Shown here: positions 8,444 through 16,915 of the stretch, one piece after another | Layout: every line of letters starts with the position of its first letter | Numbering within the stretch: the stretch's first letter is position 1 | Source: Micromonospora avicenniae | GTDB lineage: Bacteria; Actinomycetota; Actinomycetes; Mycobacteriales; Micromonosporaceae | Length of the DNA: 64,000 nucleotides | Direction of reading: 5' to 3' | Assembly: GCF_900156065.1 (NCBI RefSeq) | Contig: NZ_FTNF01000024.1 | Coordinates: 1-64,000 of the forward strand | Notes under the pieces: model-generated | What the model was told of the DNA's origin: nothing | Seen by the model: only the letters and a program-made list of their open reading frames with translations | Database searches by the model: none | Program-made: the position numbers and the translations under genes

Positions 8444-9195
8444 GAGGTGGTCTCCCGATCGGTCGAGCGGTTCCCGGCGAGGGCTGTGCTGAGCGCGAGC
8501 AGCGCCTCGTCGACCTGAAATGTGCTGTACCCGCGCATGGCGATCGTCAGCCCGCCCGCCCGGACGCGTTCGATCTTCGCGCGGGCGGACTCCCGCTCCG
8601 GCTCCCCACCCCAGGCCAGCGCCTCCTGGCCCCGCCGGACGAGTTCGTCGACCTGGTCGGTCCGGTAGCCACGCAACCCGATCGTGAACTCTTCGACGGC
8701 GAAGGCGGCACGGCGGCAGGCCAGCGCGTCGGTGAAGCGACCACCGGCGTACCGGGTGAGCGCGGCGGACACCTCCTCGGGCTTCTCCCGCACCTGGCCC
8801 AGGTCGAGCAGCTCCACCGCGGCCCGGCCGTCCAACGGGTGCCGGGCGGTGCCGGGCAGGCCGAGCGGGTGGCCGGGGGCGGGCACCGCCAGCAGGCGGG
8901 GCGAGGCGGGGGTGCCCTCGACGGGCGGTGGTTCGTCGAGCACGAGCGCGTCGATCTCCGCCCATCTGATCATCCGACGCAGCCCGGGTCGCCGTACGGT
9001 CAGCCCCTCGGGGCCGATGCCGAACCGGAACGGCCGGAACGCGCCGAGCAGCGCCAGACCGCCAAGAGCGACGGCGCCGACGGCGACGAGGTTGCGCAGC
9101 AGGGCGCCCTCTCGTGGCACCACCAGCAGGGCCACGCCGCCCAGCACGCAGACCACGGGTAGCACGAGTGATCCACGGATCCGCCGTAGTTCCAC
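8440..9195 (-). CDS. Membrane PH-like protein with two DivIVA-type motifs
   Basis: A 251-residue protein with two hydrophobic segments (about 8-25 and 34-52), a bacterial PH-like domain (about 55-130), and a C-terminal part with two related motifs, GYRTDQVDEL and GYSTFQVDEA. These match the short GYxxxQVDxxL signature of DivIVA-type N-terminal domains. The role is unknown; membrane curvature or cell-pole association is possible by analogy. The GTG start at 9195 follows GGGGGCAGG. It is the first gene of a two-gene operon with the lactone oxidase through a 4-nt overlap. No functional link between the two is known to me. Confidence 0.75.
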   Translation of the reverse strand: MELRRIRGSLVLPVVCVLGGVALLVVPREGALLRNLVAVGAVALGGLALLGAFRPFRFGIGPEGLTVRRPGLRRMIRWAEIDALVLDEPPPVEGTPASPRLLAVPAPGHPLGLPGTARHPLDGRAAVELLDLGQVREKPEEVSAALTRYAGGRFTDALACRRAAFAVEEFTIGLRGYRTDQVDELVRRGQEALAWGGEPERESARAKIERVRAGGLTIAMRGYSTFQVDEALLALSTALAGNRSTDRETTS

Positions 9196-9542
9196 GTCCT
9201 GCCCCCGTTCTGACCGCGCTAGTCGACGTGCGCATCCTCCGACAGCCCGGAACCGGTGGGCACCGGTCATTCGGCCACGATTGGCACCGGCACCGACGGG
9301 AACCCTACGCCCATGAACAGTCACCTCGACCCCGCCCCGAGCGGCGGCGCGCCGCCCGCCCGCGCCGGCCACCTCGACCCGTCGGCCCAGCCGAAGACGC
9401 CCGACGTCCGCAGCTGCGGCCCGGACGCCTCGTCGCCCGGGCCGCGCCCGACGCCGGCTCCCCCGCCCGCGCCTACCCCGGTGCCGACACCCGCCCCGCC
9501 GCCCCGCCGGGACGACCAGCGGGACGACCCACGGGACGGGCG
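9196..9542. other. Proline/GC-rich intergenic stretch
   Basis: This stretch lies between the LLM oxidoreductase stop and the PH/DivIVA gene start, both on the minus strand. A plus-strand frame from an ATG near 9313 would encode a proline-rich peptide that runs into the antisense of the LLM gene. It has no family resemblance and is probably not a gene. The PH/DivIVA promoter should be here. Confidence 0.5.
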
Positions 9543-10472
9543 TCAGATCTTCGGCATCACCTCGGCCGCGACCAGCTCGATGTGGTCGAGGTCGGCGAGG
9601 TCGAGCACCTGGAGGTAGATCCGCTGGGCGCCGATCTCGGCGTACCGGCCGATCTTGTCGACGATCTCGGCGGGCGTACCGGCCATTCCGTTGGCGCGCA
9701 GCTCCTCGGGGTCCCGGCCGATCGCCTCGGCCCGGCGGGCCACCTCGGCGTCGTCGCGCCCGCAGCAGAGCACCAGTGCGTTCGACCAGCACAGCTTCGC
9801 CGGGTCACGCCCGATCTCGGCGCACGCCGCCCGTACCCGCTCGAACTGGGCCGCCGAGTCCGCCACCGAGGCGAACGGCAGGTTGAACTCGTCGGCGTAC
9901 CGGGCGGTGAGCTGAGGGGTCCGCTTCCTGCCCATCCCGCCGATCAGGATCGGCGGACGCGGCGCCTGCACCGGCTTCGGCAGGGCGGGTGAGTCGGTCA
10001 CCGGGTAGTAGCGCCCGTCGTAGCTGAACTTCTCGCCCCGCGGCGTCGTCCAGAGGCCGGTGATAACCGCGAGCTGCTCCTCCAGCCGGTCGAACCGCTC
10101 GGCCAGGGGCGGGAACGGGATGCCGTACGCGGCATGCTCCTCGGCGTACCAGCCGGTGCCGATGCCCAGCTCGACCCGGCCGCCGCTCATCTGGTCGACC
10201 TGCGCCACGGTGATCGCCAGCGGCCCGGGCAGTCGGAAGGTGGCGGCGGTCATCAGCGTGCCGAGCCGGATGCGGCTGGTGTCGCGGGCGAGGCCGGCCA
10301 GCGTGGTCCACGCGTCGGTGGGGCCGGGGTCGCCGCTCACCGAGCCCATCTTGAGGTAGTGGTCGGAGCGGAAGAACGCGCCGTAGCCAGCGTCCTCGGT
10401 GCAGCGGGCCACCGCGAGCAGTTGGTCGTAGGTGGCGCCCTGCTGGGGTTCGGTGAAGATCCGCAGTTCCAT
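9543..10472 (-). CDS. LLM-class F420-dependent oxidoreductase
   Basis: A 309-residue luciferase-like TIM-barrel protein of the F420 subgroup common in actinobacteria. It begins MELRIFTEP. Typical elements are LGTLMTAATFR, the segment GGRVELGIGTGWY, the central PPLAERFDRLEE helix, and the late PPILIGGMG strand. It probably transfers hydride between F420 and an organic substrate in the cytosol. The start at 10472 is preferred over one 57 bases earlier because family members begin at this point. It is divergent from an ArsR regulator; the palindrome at 10525-10549 lies between them, so the regulator may act on both promoters. Confidence 0.9.
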   Translation of the reverse strand: MELRIFTEPQQGATYDQLLAVARCTEDAGYGAFFRSDHYLKMGSVSGDPGPTDAWTTLAGLARDTSRIRLGTLMTAATFRLPGPLAITVAQVDQMSGGRVELGIGTGWYAEEHAAYGIPFPPLAERFDRLEEQLAVITGLWTTPRGEKFSYDGRYYPVTDSPALPKPVQAPRPPILIGGMGRKRTPQLTARYADEFNLPFASVADSAAQFERVRAACAEIGRDPAKLCWSNALVLCCGRDDAEVARRAEAIGRDPEELRANGMAGTPAEIVDKIGRYAEIGAQRIYLQVLDLADLDHIELVAAEVMPKI

Positions 10473-10524
10473 GCTCCGAGCATAGATAGTGGCCTTCGGT
10501 GCCGTTCCGGGACGGCAACCCGCC

Positions 10525-10549
10525 GTCATATGACTTGACCGACATATGA
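10525..10549. promoter_or_regulatory. Candidate ArsR operator
   Basis: TCATATG (10526-10532) and CATATGA (10543-10549) form perfect 7-bp arms around a 10-bp spacer; the left arm is also part of the 10-bp palindrome GTCATATGAC. The site lies 22 bp before the proposed ArsR start and in the divergent gap. Binding is inferred from position and symmetry only. Confidence 0.55.
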
Positions 10550-10570
10550 GTGAGGAGGCATATTAGGCGG

Positions 10571-10882
10571 GTGTCCACCGACGCGTTCACCGTGCTCGCC
10601 GAACCCACCCGACGCCGCATCCTCGACGCGCTGCGCGAGGGCGACCACAGCGTGAATGAGCTGGTCCACGGGCTCGGCGTCAGCCAACCGGCCGTCTCCA
10701 AACACCTGCGGGTGCTCCGCGAGGCCGGCTTCGTCTCGTGCCGGGTAGCTGCCCGGCGGCGGATCTACCGCCTCGACCCGGGCCCGCTGCGGGCGGTCGA
10801 CGGCTGGCTCGACCCGTACCGCCGGCTGTGGAACCGGCACCTGGACGCCCTGCAACGGCACCTCGACAGTCAGGAGCAGTGA
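10571..10882 (+). CDS. ArsR-family winged-helix regulator
   Basis: A 103-residue repressor-type protein with the full ArsR fold. The segment FTVLAEPTRRRILDAL is helix 1-2, and SVNELVHGLGVSQPAVSKHLRVL is the recognition helix-turn-helix, followed by the wing RRRIYRL. No cysteine-rich metal site is seen, so it is the metal-free type that is usually paired with SRPBCC proteins. A GTG at 10571 following GAGGAGG is proposed; a GTG at 10550 adds seven residues. The AHSA1 gene follows after 1 bp, a very common pair. It probably represses its own operon and perhaps the LLM gene. Confidence 0.9.
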   Translation: MSTDAFTVLAEPTRRRILDALREGDHSVNELVHGLGVSQPAVSKHLRVLREAGFVSCRVAARRRIYRLDPGPLRAVDGWLDPYRRLWNRHLDALQRHLDSQEQ

Positions 10883-10883
10883 C

Positions 10884-11414
10884 ATGGACCGCGACTCGTT
10901 GCGCCCCAGCCCGCCCGCCGAGGCGTACGCCGAGCACGCCGACGGCGGCGCGACCCTGGTGCTGGTCCGCGACCTGCGACACCCGCCCGCCGCCGTGTGG
11001 GCCGCGCTGACCGACCCGGGCCAGCTCGCGCAGTGGGCGCCGTTCCTCGCCGACCGTGACCTCGGCAGCCCCGGCGCTGCCGTGCTCACCCTTGTCGACG
11101 GCGACACCTCCGCCGAACAGACCGCTGTGGTACGCCGGGCCGAGCCACCCCACCTGCTGGAGTACACCTGGGGCGACGACCTGCTGCGCTGGGAGCTGAC
11201 CCCCGCGGGCGACGGCACCCGGCTCACCCTGCGACACACCGTGGCGGACCGGGGCGTGCTGCCGATGGTCGCCGCCGGGTGGCACCTCTGCCTCGACGTA
11301 GCCGACCGGCTGCTCGACGGCGACCCGGTCGGCCCCATCCGTGGCGCGGAGGCCAAGGACTTCGGCTGGGCCGAGTTGCGCGACGCGTACGCCGAACGGT
11401 TCGGCCAGGGCTGA
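10884..11414 (+). CDS. SRPBCC/AHSA1-family protein
   Basis: A 176-residue START-like hydrophobic-ligand-binding protein. The family start VWAALTDPGQLAQWAPF lies near residues 37-53, and the closing long helix carries GWHLCLDVADRLLDG. Proteins of this family bind small hydrophobic ligands or resemble the Hsp90 activator Aha1 C-terminal domain. The gene starts 1 bp after the ArsR stop, so they are co-transcribed. The ligand is unknown. The next gene is convergent. Confidence 0.88.
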   Translation: MDRDSLRPSPPAEAYAEHADGGATLVLVRDLRHPPAAVWAALTDPGQLAQWAPFLADRDLGSPGAAVLTLVDGDTSAEQTAVVRRAEPPHLLEYTWGDDLLRWELTPAGDGTRLTLRHTVADRGVLPMVAAGWHLCLDVADRLLDGDPVGPIRGAEAKDFGWAELRDAYAERFGQG

Positions 11415-11475
11415 CGCGGCGGCCGGCGCCTCGTCCGCCCGGAGCGATCCGACGGGCGCGGCCGTACGCCGTACC

Positions 11476-12261
11476 TCAGAGCAGCCTGGCCAGGGCGTAC
11501 GCGGAGGGGGTCTCCGGTGCCGCCTGGTAGGCGATGATCACCTGGCCGTCGGCTCCGGCGACGGTCAGCGTCTCCCGCCGGAGGGTGAGTGGCCCGACGA
11601 CGGGGTGGTGGAATCGCTTGACCTCGTCGCGTGTCGGCCGGACGTCGTGCGCGGTCCAGAGGTCGCGGAACTGGCTGTCGGCCAGCAGCTCGGCGATGAG
11701 GTCGGCCGTCGCGGGGTCGCGCGCGTCGGCTTCGGCGCGGAGCGCGGCGACGCTCTGCGCGGCGATCTGCGCCCAGTCGGGGAACAGCGTGCGCACCGTG
11801 GGGTCGCGGAACATGTCGCGGACCAGGTTCTGACCGGGGGTGTAGAGCGGGGACAGCGCCATGGCGAGCTTGTTGGCCGCCAGCACGTCGAAGCGGCGGT
11901 CGCGGACGTACGCGGGTGTCTGGCCGAACGAGTCGATGAGCTGCCGCACCGCCGCGGAGGCCACGGCGTGCTCACGCGGTGGCGGCGCGGGGGTGGCCAG
12001 CGCGGTGAGATGTGCCCGCTCGTCCTGGTTCAACTGCAACGCGCTCGCCAGGGCGTTCAGCACCTGCGGCGACGGGTTGCGATCCGTGCCCTGCTCCAGG
12101 CGGGTCAGATAGTGCTGGCTGACGCCGGCGAGACGGGCAAGTTCGTCACGGCGTAGTCCTGGTACGCGTCGCCGCCCGAACGAGGTCAGCCCCGCCTCGT
12201 CCGGCCGGACCCGCCCGCGACGCGCCTTCAGGAAGTCGCCCAGCGCGTTGTCGCCGTTCAT
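11476..12261 (-). CDS. XRE-family regulator with MmyB-like ligand domain
   Basis: A 261-residue transcription factor. The N-terminal helix-turn-helix (about 10-75) includes LRRDELARLAGVSQHYLTRLEQG, a characteristic MmyB-type sequence. The rest (about 100-250) is the PAS-like ligand domain with RRFDVLAANKLAMAL and the conserved FRDLWTAHDVR and KRFHHPVVG blocks. In this family the effector domain is thought to bind fatty-acid-like ligands. It is divergent from an SDR gene with a 63-bp gap, the usual arrangement in which the regulator controls the reductase. Confidence 0.92.
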   Translation of the reverse strand: MNGDNALGDFLKARRGRVRPDEAGLTSFGRRRVPGLRRDELARLAGVSQHYLTRLEQGTDRNPSPQVLNALASALQLNQDERAHLTALATPAPPPREHAVASAAVRQLIDSFGQTPAYVRDRRFDVLAANKLAMALSPLYTPGQNLVRDMFRDPTVRTLFPDWAQIAAQSVAALRAEADARDPATADLIAELLADSQFRDLWTAHDVRPTRDEVKRFHHPVVGPLTLRRETLTVAGADGQVIIAYQAAPETPSAYALARLL

Positions 12262-12324
12262 TCCCGCCAGGCTAGCCCTGTCAGGGTGCTGGCAGCCCGT
12301 CGTCCGCCCGCGCAGGGTCGAGTC

Positions 12325-13149
12325 ATGAAGACATGGTTCATCACCGGCGCGTCCCGGGGTTTCGGCCGCATCTGGGCCGAGGCCGCACTCGAACGCGGCG
12401 ATCAGGTCGCCGCCACCGCCCGGGACCGCCGGACGCTTGAGGATCTGACCGAGGCGTACGGGGACCGGATCCTGCCGCTGACCCTCGACGTGACCGACCG
12501 CCCGGCCGTGTTCGACGCGGTGTCCCGGGCCGCGACGGCATTCGGCCGGCTCGACGTCGTCGTCAACAACGCGGGTTACGGCCTGTTCGGCATGGTCGAG
12601 GAGACGACCGAGGAGCAGGCCCGGTCCCAGTTGGAGACGAACTTCTTCGGCGCGCTCTGGGTGACCCAGGCCGCCCTGCCGGTGCTGCGGGCGCAGGGCA
12701 CCGGCCACCTCCTCCAGGTTTCCAGCATCGGGGGCATCGGCGCCTTCCCGACCCTGGGGCTCTACAACGCCTCCAAGTGGGCACTGGAGGGGCTCAGCGA
12801 GGCGCTGTCCGCCGAGGTCGCCCCGCTCGGGGTGAAGGTGACGATCGTGGAGCCGGGACCGTACGGCACCGACTGGTCCGGGGCCTCGGCCGAACACACC
12901 GCGCCGATCGAGGCGTACGAGCAGGTACGACAGGCGCGCCGCGCCGGGGCGTCCACCCGTACACCCGACGATCCGGCGCTGACCGCCGGCGTCATCCTGC
13001 AACTCGTCGACTCCGCCGAGCCGCCGCTGCGCCTGTTCCTCGGGCCGTACCCGTACCGGATCGCCGAGACGTTGTACGAGATGCGGCTCGCCACCTGGCA
13101 CGACTGGCGCTGGCTGGCGGAGCAGGCCGGCCCGCCCCGGGAGGCGTGA
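12325..13149 (+). CDS. Short-chain dehydrogenase/reductase
   Basis: A 274-residue classical SDR. The nucleotide motif TGASRGFG is at 7-14, NNAG at 81-84, the catalytic serine in QVSS (133/134), and Tyr147-x3-Lys151 completes the active site. The arginine in TARDRR after strand 2 favours NADPH. It reduces or oxidises an unknown carbonyl or alcohol in the cytosol. The ATG at 12325 is chosen because the family begins at this strand. The divergent XRE/MmyB-like regulator is probably its controller. A strong hairpin at 13162-13210 ends the transcript. Confidence 0.93.
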   Translation: MKTWFITGASRGFGRIWAEAALERGDQVAATARDRRTLEDLTEAYGDRILPLTLDVTDRPAVFDAVSRAATAFGRLDVVVNNAGYGLFGMVEETTEEQARSQLETNFFGALWVTQAALPVLRAQGTGHLLQVSSIGGIGAFPTLGLYNASKWALEGLSEALSAEVAPLGVKVTIVEPGPYGTDWSGASAEHTAPIEAYEQVRQARRAGASTRTPDDPALTAGVILQLVDSAEPPLRLFLGPYPYRIAETLYEMRLATWHDWRWLAEQAGPPREA

Positions 13150-13161
13150 ACGCTTGTCCAG

Positions 13162-13210
13162 CCGCCCGGGGCATCCTCCCGCGTATGCCTTTCGCGGGTG
13201 CCCCGGGCGG
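13162..13210. terminator. Bidirectional terminator hairpin
   Basis: CCGCCCGGGGCA (13162-13173) pairs perfectly with 13199-13210, and an inner CCCGCG/CGCGGG stem lies in the loop. It sits 12 bp after the SDR stop and 37 bp beyond the stop of the convergent minus-strand gene, so it can serve both. Confidence 0.85.
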
Positions 13211-13247
13211 TTCGGGCGAGGCGGACCGACCGATGACGCCGAACCCG

Positions 13248-14285
13248 TCAGACGTACGGGCGGGTGGCGTAGGCGGCCTTCAACGCCGACAGGCCGGTCG
13301 CCTTCGGGGAGAGCGTGCCCCAGCCGGAGTTGAAGTAGTTCGTCTGCACGATCCGCGGTCCCCGCTCGGCGTTGAGCTTGGCGATCGCGGCCGGCACGGT
13401 GGCGATCCAGGCGGCCTGGTTCGGAATCTCGGCCACCCGTACACCCCACTCGGCGATGATCACCGGCCGGGAGAGCGCGACCGGGCCGAGGTCGGCGACC
13501 GCCCAGTCCTTCGTACGCCGGAAGCGGTCGAGGGCGGTGTGGGTGGGGCTGGTCGCGTACACGTTCCACTGCAGGTGATCGAGGCGCGCCATCAGCGACT
13601 CGGGGTGGGTGCGCTGGAAGCAGGCCCGGTCGAAGCCGCCCAGCCCGACGGAGAACGTGCTGCCCGCGGGCAGTGGCCGTGCCTTGAACCAGTTCACGAT
13701 GTACGTCACCGCCTGGACCGCGCGGGCGTCCGACTCGGCCCAGTTGTAGGCCTTGCCCGCCTCACTGGTGCCGAACTCGTGATCGGTGTCCAGCTCCGAG
13801 GCGAGCTGGATGTTCACCGGAAATCCCAGCGTGCGGTACTGGGACAGGGCTCGGGCGAAGAGCCCGTCGCACTGCCCGGCGAGCACCTGGCCGTACCCGT
13901 ACGCCTTGGGCCAGGTCGTCCCCGGACGCTGCTGGATGGTCATCGCAGGCGCCGGAACGGTGTAGGACGTACCGTCCACGGTGAAGGTCTGCGGTCCGGC
14001 GTTCGGCGCTCCGTAGTGCTTCAGCTCCAGCACCATGTTGATTTTGATGCCCGATTTGCCGAGTGTGGTCAGCCACTGCCGCTGGTACCCGGGGAAGATG
14101 TAGCCGTCGGCGAAGCTGCGGTACTGCGTGAGTGAACGGAAGTTGCCGCCCGCGATGTCGGCCGTCGGGTCGGCGCCGCCGGAGAGGTAGTAGCCGCCGA
14201 GCACCGGCGGGGCGATGGCGTAGCTGGCGGTGGCGGTGGCGGTACGCCCGCCGGAGTCGCGCACCGTGACGGTGACCTGGGGCAT
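13248..14285 (-). CDS. Glycosidase-like TIM-barrel protein with Ig-like N-terminus
   Basis: A 345-residue protein. Residues 1-25 look like the last strands of an Ig-like domain, and the rest reads as a glycoside-hydrolase clan-A-like barrel: strand segments INMVLELKHY, NIQLASELDTD and PVIIAEWGV. Glu164 and Glu279 of the ATG-started protein stand where acid/base and nucleophile would be expected. There is no signal peptide. The start overlaps the upstream small gene as TGATG (or GTGA if GTG 14288 is used). Cytoplasmic glycosidase-like proteins coupled to Ig-like domains occur in phage tails, so a prophage or tail-module origin is possible. Substrate is unknown. Confidence 0.6.
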   Translation of the reverse strand: MPQVTVTVRDSGGRTATATASYAIAPPVLGGYYLSGGADPTADIAGGNFRSLTQYRSFADGYIFPGYQRQWLTTLGKSGIKINMVLELKHYGAPNAGPQTFTVDGTSYTVPAPAMTIQQRPGTTWPKAYGYGQVLAGQCDGLFARALSQYRTLGFPVNIQLASELDTDHEFGTSEAGKAYNWAESDARAVQAVTYIVNWFKARPLPAGSTFSVGLGGFDRACFQRTHPESLMARLDHLQWNVYATSPTHTALDRFRRTKDWAVADLGPVALSRPVIIAEWGVRVAEIPNQAAWIATVPAAIAKLNAERGPRIVQTNYFNSGWGTLSPKATGLSALKAAYATRPYV

Positions 14286-14554
14286 CACGCCACCGCCCGG
14301 TAGACAGCCACCGCACCGTTGTCCGACAGCCGGGTCCAGCTGCGGCCGGAGTCGTCGGTGACGGTGACGGTGAGCGGGTCGATGACCGCGGCGACGCGTA
14401 CCGGCGCGCTGCTGTTGCCCTGCGCGTCGGTGACCACGATCGTGACGGTCAGCGGTCTGGTGTCGGCGTCGCCGTAGGTGACGGTGAGGTTCATCTGGTC
14501 ACCCGGTGAGTAGGTCGACGCGTTGAGGGATGCGGACGCGGTGGGAGCGGCCAT
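14285..14554 (-). CDS. Small Ig-like beta-domain protein
   Basis: An 89-residue protein of alternating beta strands with threonine/valine-rich segments (QMNLTVTYGD, LTVTIVVTD), typical of bacterial or phage Ig-like modules. It has no signal peptide. The start is firm: GGAAGGAGG stands upstream of the ATG. It is translationally coupled to the glycosidase-like gene, whose N-terminus looks like a continuation of the same fold. It may be a structural or binding module for that protein. An alternative is that both were one protein split by a mutation, but the good ribosome site and TGATG coupling favour two genes. Confidence 0.65.
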   Translation of the reverse strand: MAAPTASASLNASTYSPGDQMNLTVTYGDADTRPLTVTIVVTDAQGNSSAPVRVAAVIDPLTVTVTDDSGRSWTRLSDNGAVAVYRAVA

Positions 14555-15361
14555 GTCGGGCCCCTCCTTCCTTGTTCAGCGCCGGACCGGTTCCTGACCG
14601 GTGCGGGCGGACTGTCGTCGGTTGCGGCAACGACCGGGGCCGCCGGGCGCGTCGGTGCTCCGGCGTGGGATCCCCTGGGTACGCACACCCCGTCGTCCGG
14701 GGTCGGCGTGATCGCGCGTCGAGCCGTGCCGCGGCGCTGCGCCGGTCTCGGGGTCGCGGTGGGCCGGTTCGCGTCGAGCGGACGCCGACGCGCCGGAAGT
14801 ACGGCGGCGAGGGTGGGGACGTCGATGTCGGACGGCGGTCCCGGGCGCCCGGGACGGGTGTCCACCGGACGCGATCTCGCCGATGCGTACGGGCCGGCGC
14901 TGCGCTACGCCGGAACCGCCGCGGCGGCGGGGCCGGACCCGGTGATCACGGCGCCGGCGGGACGCTGCTGTCGCCGCCGGGCCGGAGGAATCGGATGTGG
15001 CCCGCCATCCATACGCCTCTCACCTGCTACAACAGTGCGACGCGAACACCCCCGGCGTCCTGTCAGCTATCGGACAGCACCTCTCGAACGCCGAAAGTCG
15101 TGGTTGCGGGCGCGTCAGTCGAGTTGTTCGGCCGGCGTGGTCTGCAGCAGCCACGCGAGGGGCATCCGAGCGTGCTCCTCGTACGCGGCCTGCGGGCCGA
15201 GCCGGTGCACTCCGCACCATGGTTTAGCGGGCTGGCACGCGGGGAAGCGCCGCAGGCCGGGCGGCCCGCCGTACCTGACCGGCAACGCCGGCGACCAGGT
15301 AGCGGGCCGATGCACGCCGCACCCTGGGAGGCGGAGCCGAACGAATCTGTCGGAGGCAGCC
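14555..15361. other. 807-bp region without a confident gene
   Basis: Only unsupported open frames are seen. The plus-strand frame of the SRPBCC gene stays open back to 14708, but its upstream part is low-complexity and arginine/proline-rich. On the minus strand a frame ending near 15115 has a protein-like tail (EEHARMPLAWLLQTTP) without a recognisable body; it may be a decayed remnant. Promoters for the flanking genes should lie here. Confidence 0.5.
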
Positions 15362-15862
15362 ATGAGCAACCCGTCTCGTCCCGGGGAGCACGCGGTCGAG
15401 GCGAGCGTGACCATCGAGCGCTCAGTCGCGGACGTCTACGACTTCTACCGCGACCTGGAGAACCTCCCCCGATTCCTGGGCGACGTCACGGCGATCGAAC
15501 GGGTCGACCCCGCGACATTCCGGTGGACGATAGTGGGCCCGCTCGGTATCCAGCTGAAATCCGTGATCCGGCTGACCGAGGAGCGTACGAGCGAGCTGAT
15601 CCGCTACGAGACGACGGGACCGCCCGGCCTGCGAGCTCGCTGGACGGTGTGGTTCACCGAGGTCGGTCCGGGCAGCACGGAGGTCCGCGAGGTGCTGGAG
15701 ATGCCGTTGGGCAGGCTCGGCCATGCCGCCCTTGTCCTGGTCGGCAAGCCTCCTGCCGCCGAGGTGGCAGCCAACCTGCGCCGGCTGAAACAACTCCTTG
15801 AGACGGGCGAGGTGACCGACACCGCCCACGCGGTCAGGGGCAAGTTCGGCACGGCTGCGTAG
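15362..15862 (+). CDS. SRPBCC-family polyketide-cyclase-like protein
   Basis: A 166-residue START/SRPBCC protein. The opening ASVTIERSVADVYDFYRDLENLPRF matches the family's first strand and helix 2, and VAANLRRLKQLLETGE is the closing helix. It should bind a hydrophobic ligand in a deep cavity; many relatives are cyclases, aromatases or membrane-stress proteins. The ATG at 15362 follows CGGAGG. It stands alone between a gene-poor region and a convergent kinase, so the ligand cannot be guessed. Confidence 0.88.
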   Translation: MSNPSRPGEHAVEASVTIERSVADVYDFYRDLENLPRFLGDVTAIERVDPATFRWTIVGPLGIQLKSVIRLTEERTSELIRYETTGPPGLRARWTVWFTEVGPGSTEVREVLEMPLGRLGHAALVLVGKPPAAEVAANLRRLKQLLETGEVTDTAHAVRGKFGTAA

Positions 15863-15907
15863 CGTCCGCCTGCGGCGGGGCTCCACGACCGGCCCCGATG
15901 CCACCGG

Positions 15908-16834
15908 TCACCCCCGGGTGGCCAGCCACTCCTCCAGTTCGCTGACGTACTGCGGCGCGTACCCGGGCGTCCAGCGCAGGAAGTAGACGCTCATCGACAG
16001 CGCGTGCACGGCGTGACCGAGCCGCACCCTCGCCGCCCAGTCGTCGGGCAGGGGGCACACCTGGTGGTACGCGTCGAGGAACGCCGTGCGCCCTTGCGGG
16101 AAGGCGTCGAAGATGTGCTCGTCGAGCTTGCCGAAGTCGAGGAAACGGTCCGCGTACAGCCCGTGCTCGAAGTCGAGCAGGCAGGCGATCCGCCCGCCGC
16201 GCAGGACGATGTTCTGGCGCCACAGGTCGCCGTGCGTCAGCGCCGGTACGCCGTCCGAGGGCACGGTGTCGATGGCGTGGTGCAGCGCCGCGGAGAGGCC
16301 GTCGCGTCCGGCCGAGGTGATGTCCTCGGGCGCCTCCGCGAGCCGACTGTCGACAAGGGTGTGCAGAAACGACCGGACGTCGGGGTGCTTCTCCGCGCCG
16401 AGCACGTCCCCGAACCAGGGGCCGGAGCAGGAGTGGAGGCGGCCCACGAGTCCACCCAGTTCCTTGACGAACGTCAGGCGCTCGGCCGGGTCCATCGTCT
16501 CCCACGCCTCGTTGGCGGGCGTGCCGTCCTGGTACTCCTGCACGAGCAGCGGCGCCGCGAGGCTGCTGCTCGTGGGCATGAAGGCGCGGAACCGCACCAC
16601 GGGGACGCCGCCCTCCGCGGCCCGCCGGGTGGTGGCGATCAACCGCCGTAGGTGCTCCGGGTCAGAGTTCCGCGCCGGTGTCTTGACCAGCAACGGGCCC
16701 TCGTCCGTGTCGGCGACCCACTGCCGGCTCGTGTAGCCGGCGTCGAGCCGGCGGATGTCCGCGATCCGGACGCCGGGGCATGCCTCGACCAACGCCGCGC
16801 GCACGTCGTCGACCCCGATCGTCTGTTCCGTCAT
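15908..16834 (-). CDS. APH-family phosphotransferase (aminoglycoside/fructosamine kinase-like)
   Basis: A 308-residue protein of the choline/aminoglycoside kinase fold. The N-lobe ATP lysine lies in LLVKTPAR near residue 50. The catalytic loop is HGDLWRQNIV, and the metal motif is LLDFEHGLYADRFLDFGKL. The LWRQNIV and LDFEHGLY wording is close to fructosamine-kinase-type and spectinomycin-kinase-type members. It phosphorylates a small hydroxyl- or amine-bearing molecule. It need not be a resistance gene; no antibiotic genes adjoin it. It lies 81 bp downstream of a same-strand TetR gene and may be read with it. Confidence 0.85.
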   Translation of the reverse strand: MTEQTIGVDDVRAALVEACPGVRIADIRRLDAGYTSRQWVADTDEGPLLVKTPARNSDPEHLRRLIATTRRAAEGGVPVVRFRAFMPTSSSLAAPLLVQEYQDGTPANEAWETMDPAERLTFVKELGGLVGRLHSCSGPWFGDVLGAEKHPDVRSFLHTLVDSRLAEAPEDITSAGRDGLSAALHHAIDTVPSDGVPALTHGDLWRQNIVLRGGRIACLLDFEHGLYADRFLDFGKLDEHIFDAFPQGRTAFLDAYHQVCPLPDDWAARVRLGHAVHALSMSVYFLRWTPGYAPQYVSELEEWLATRG

Positions 16835-16915
16835 TGTTCCCGGCTCCTGTGGTGGTCAACGGGTCGGAGGCCGCCGCCGGTCACGATTGAGGGGGCCGGG
16901 GCGCGGGGGCACGGC

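Noticed and set aside
9313..9618. Proline-rich plus-strand frame
   Set aside because: Low complexity and runs into the antisense of the LLM oxidoreductase gene; no ribosome site.
14708..15361. Upstream extension of the SRPBCC gene
   Set aside because: Low-complexity and not family-like; the ATG at 15362 has its own ribosome site and fits the family start.
15115..15414. Minus-strand fragment with a protein-like tail
   Set aside because: No recognisable body and no start; at most a decayed remnant.
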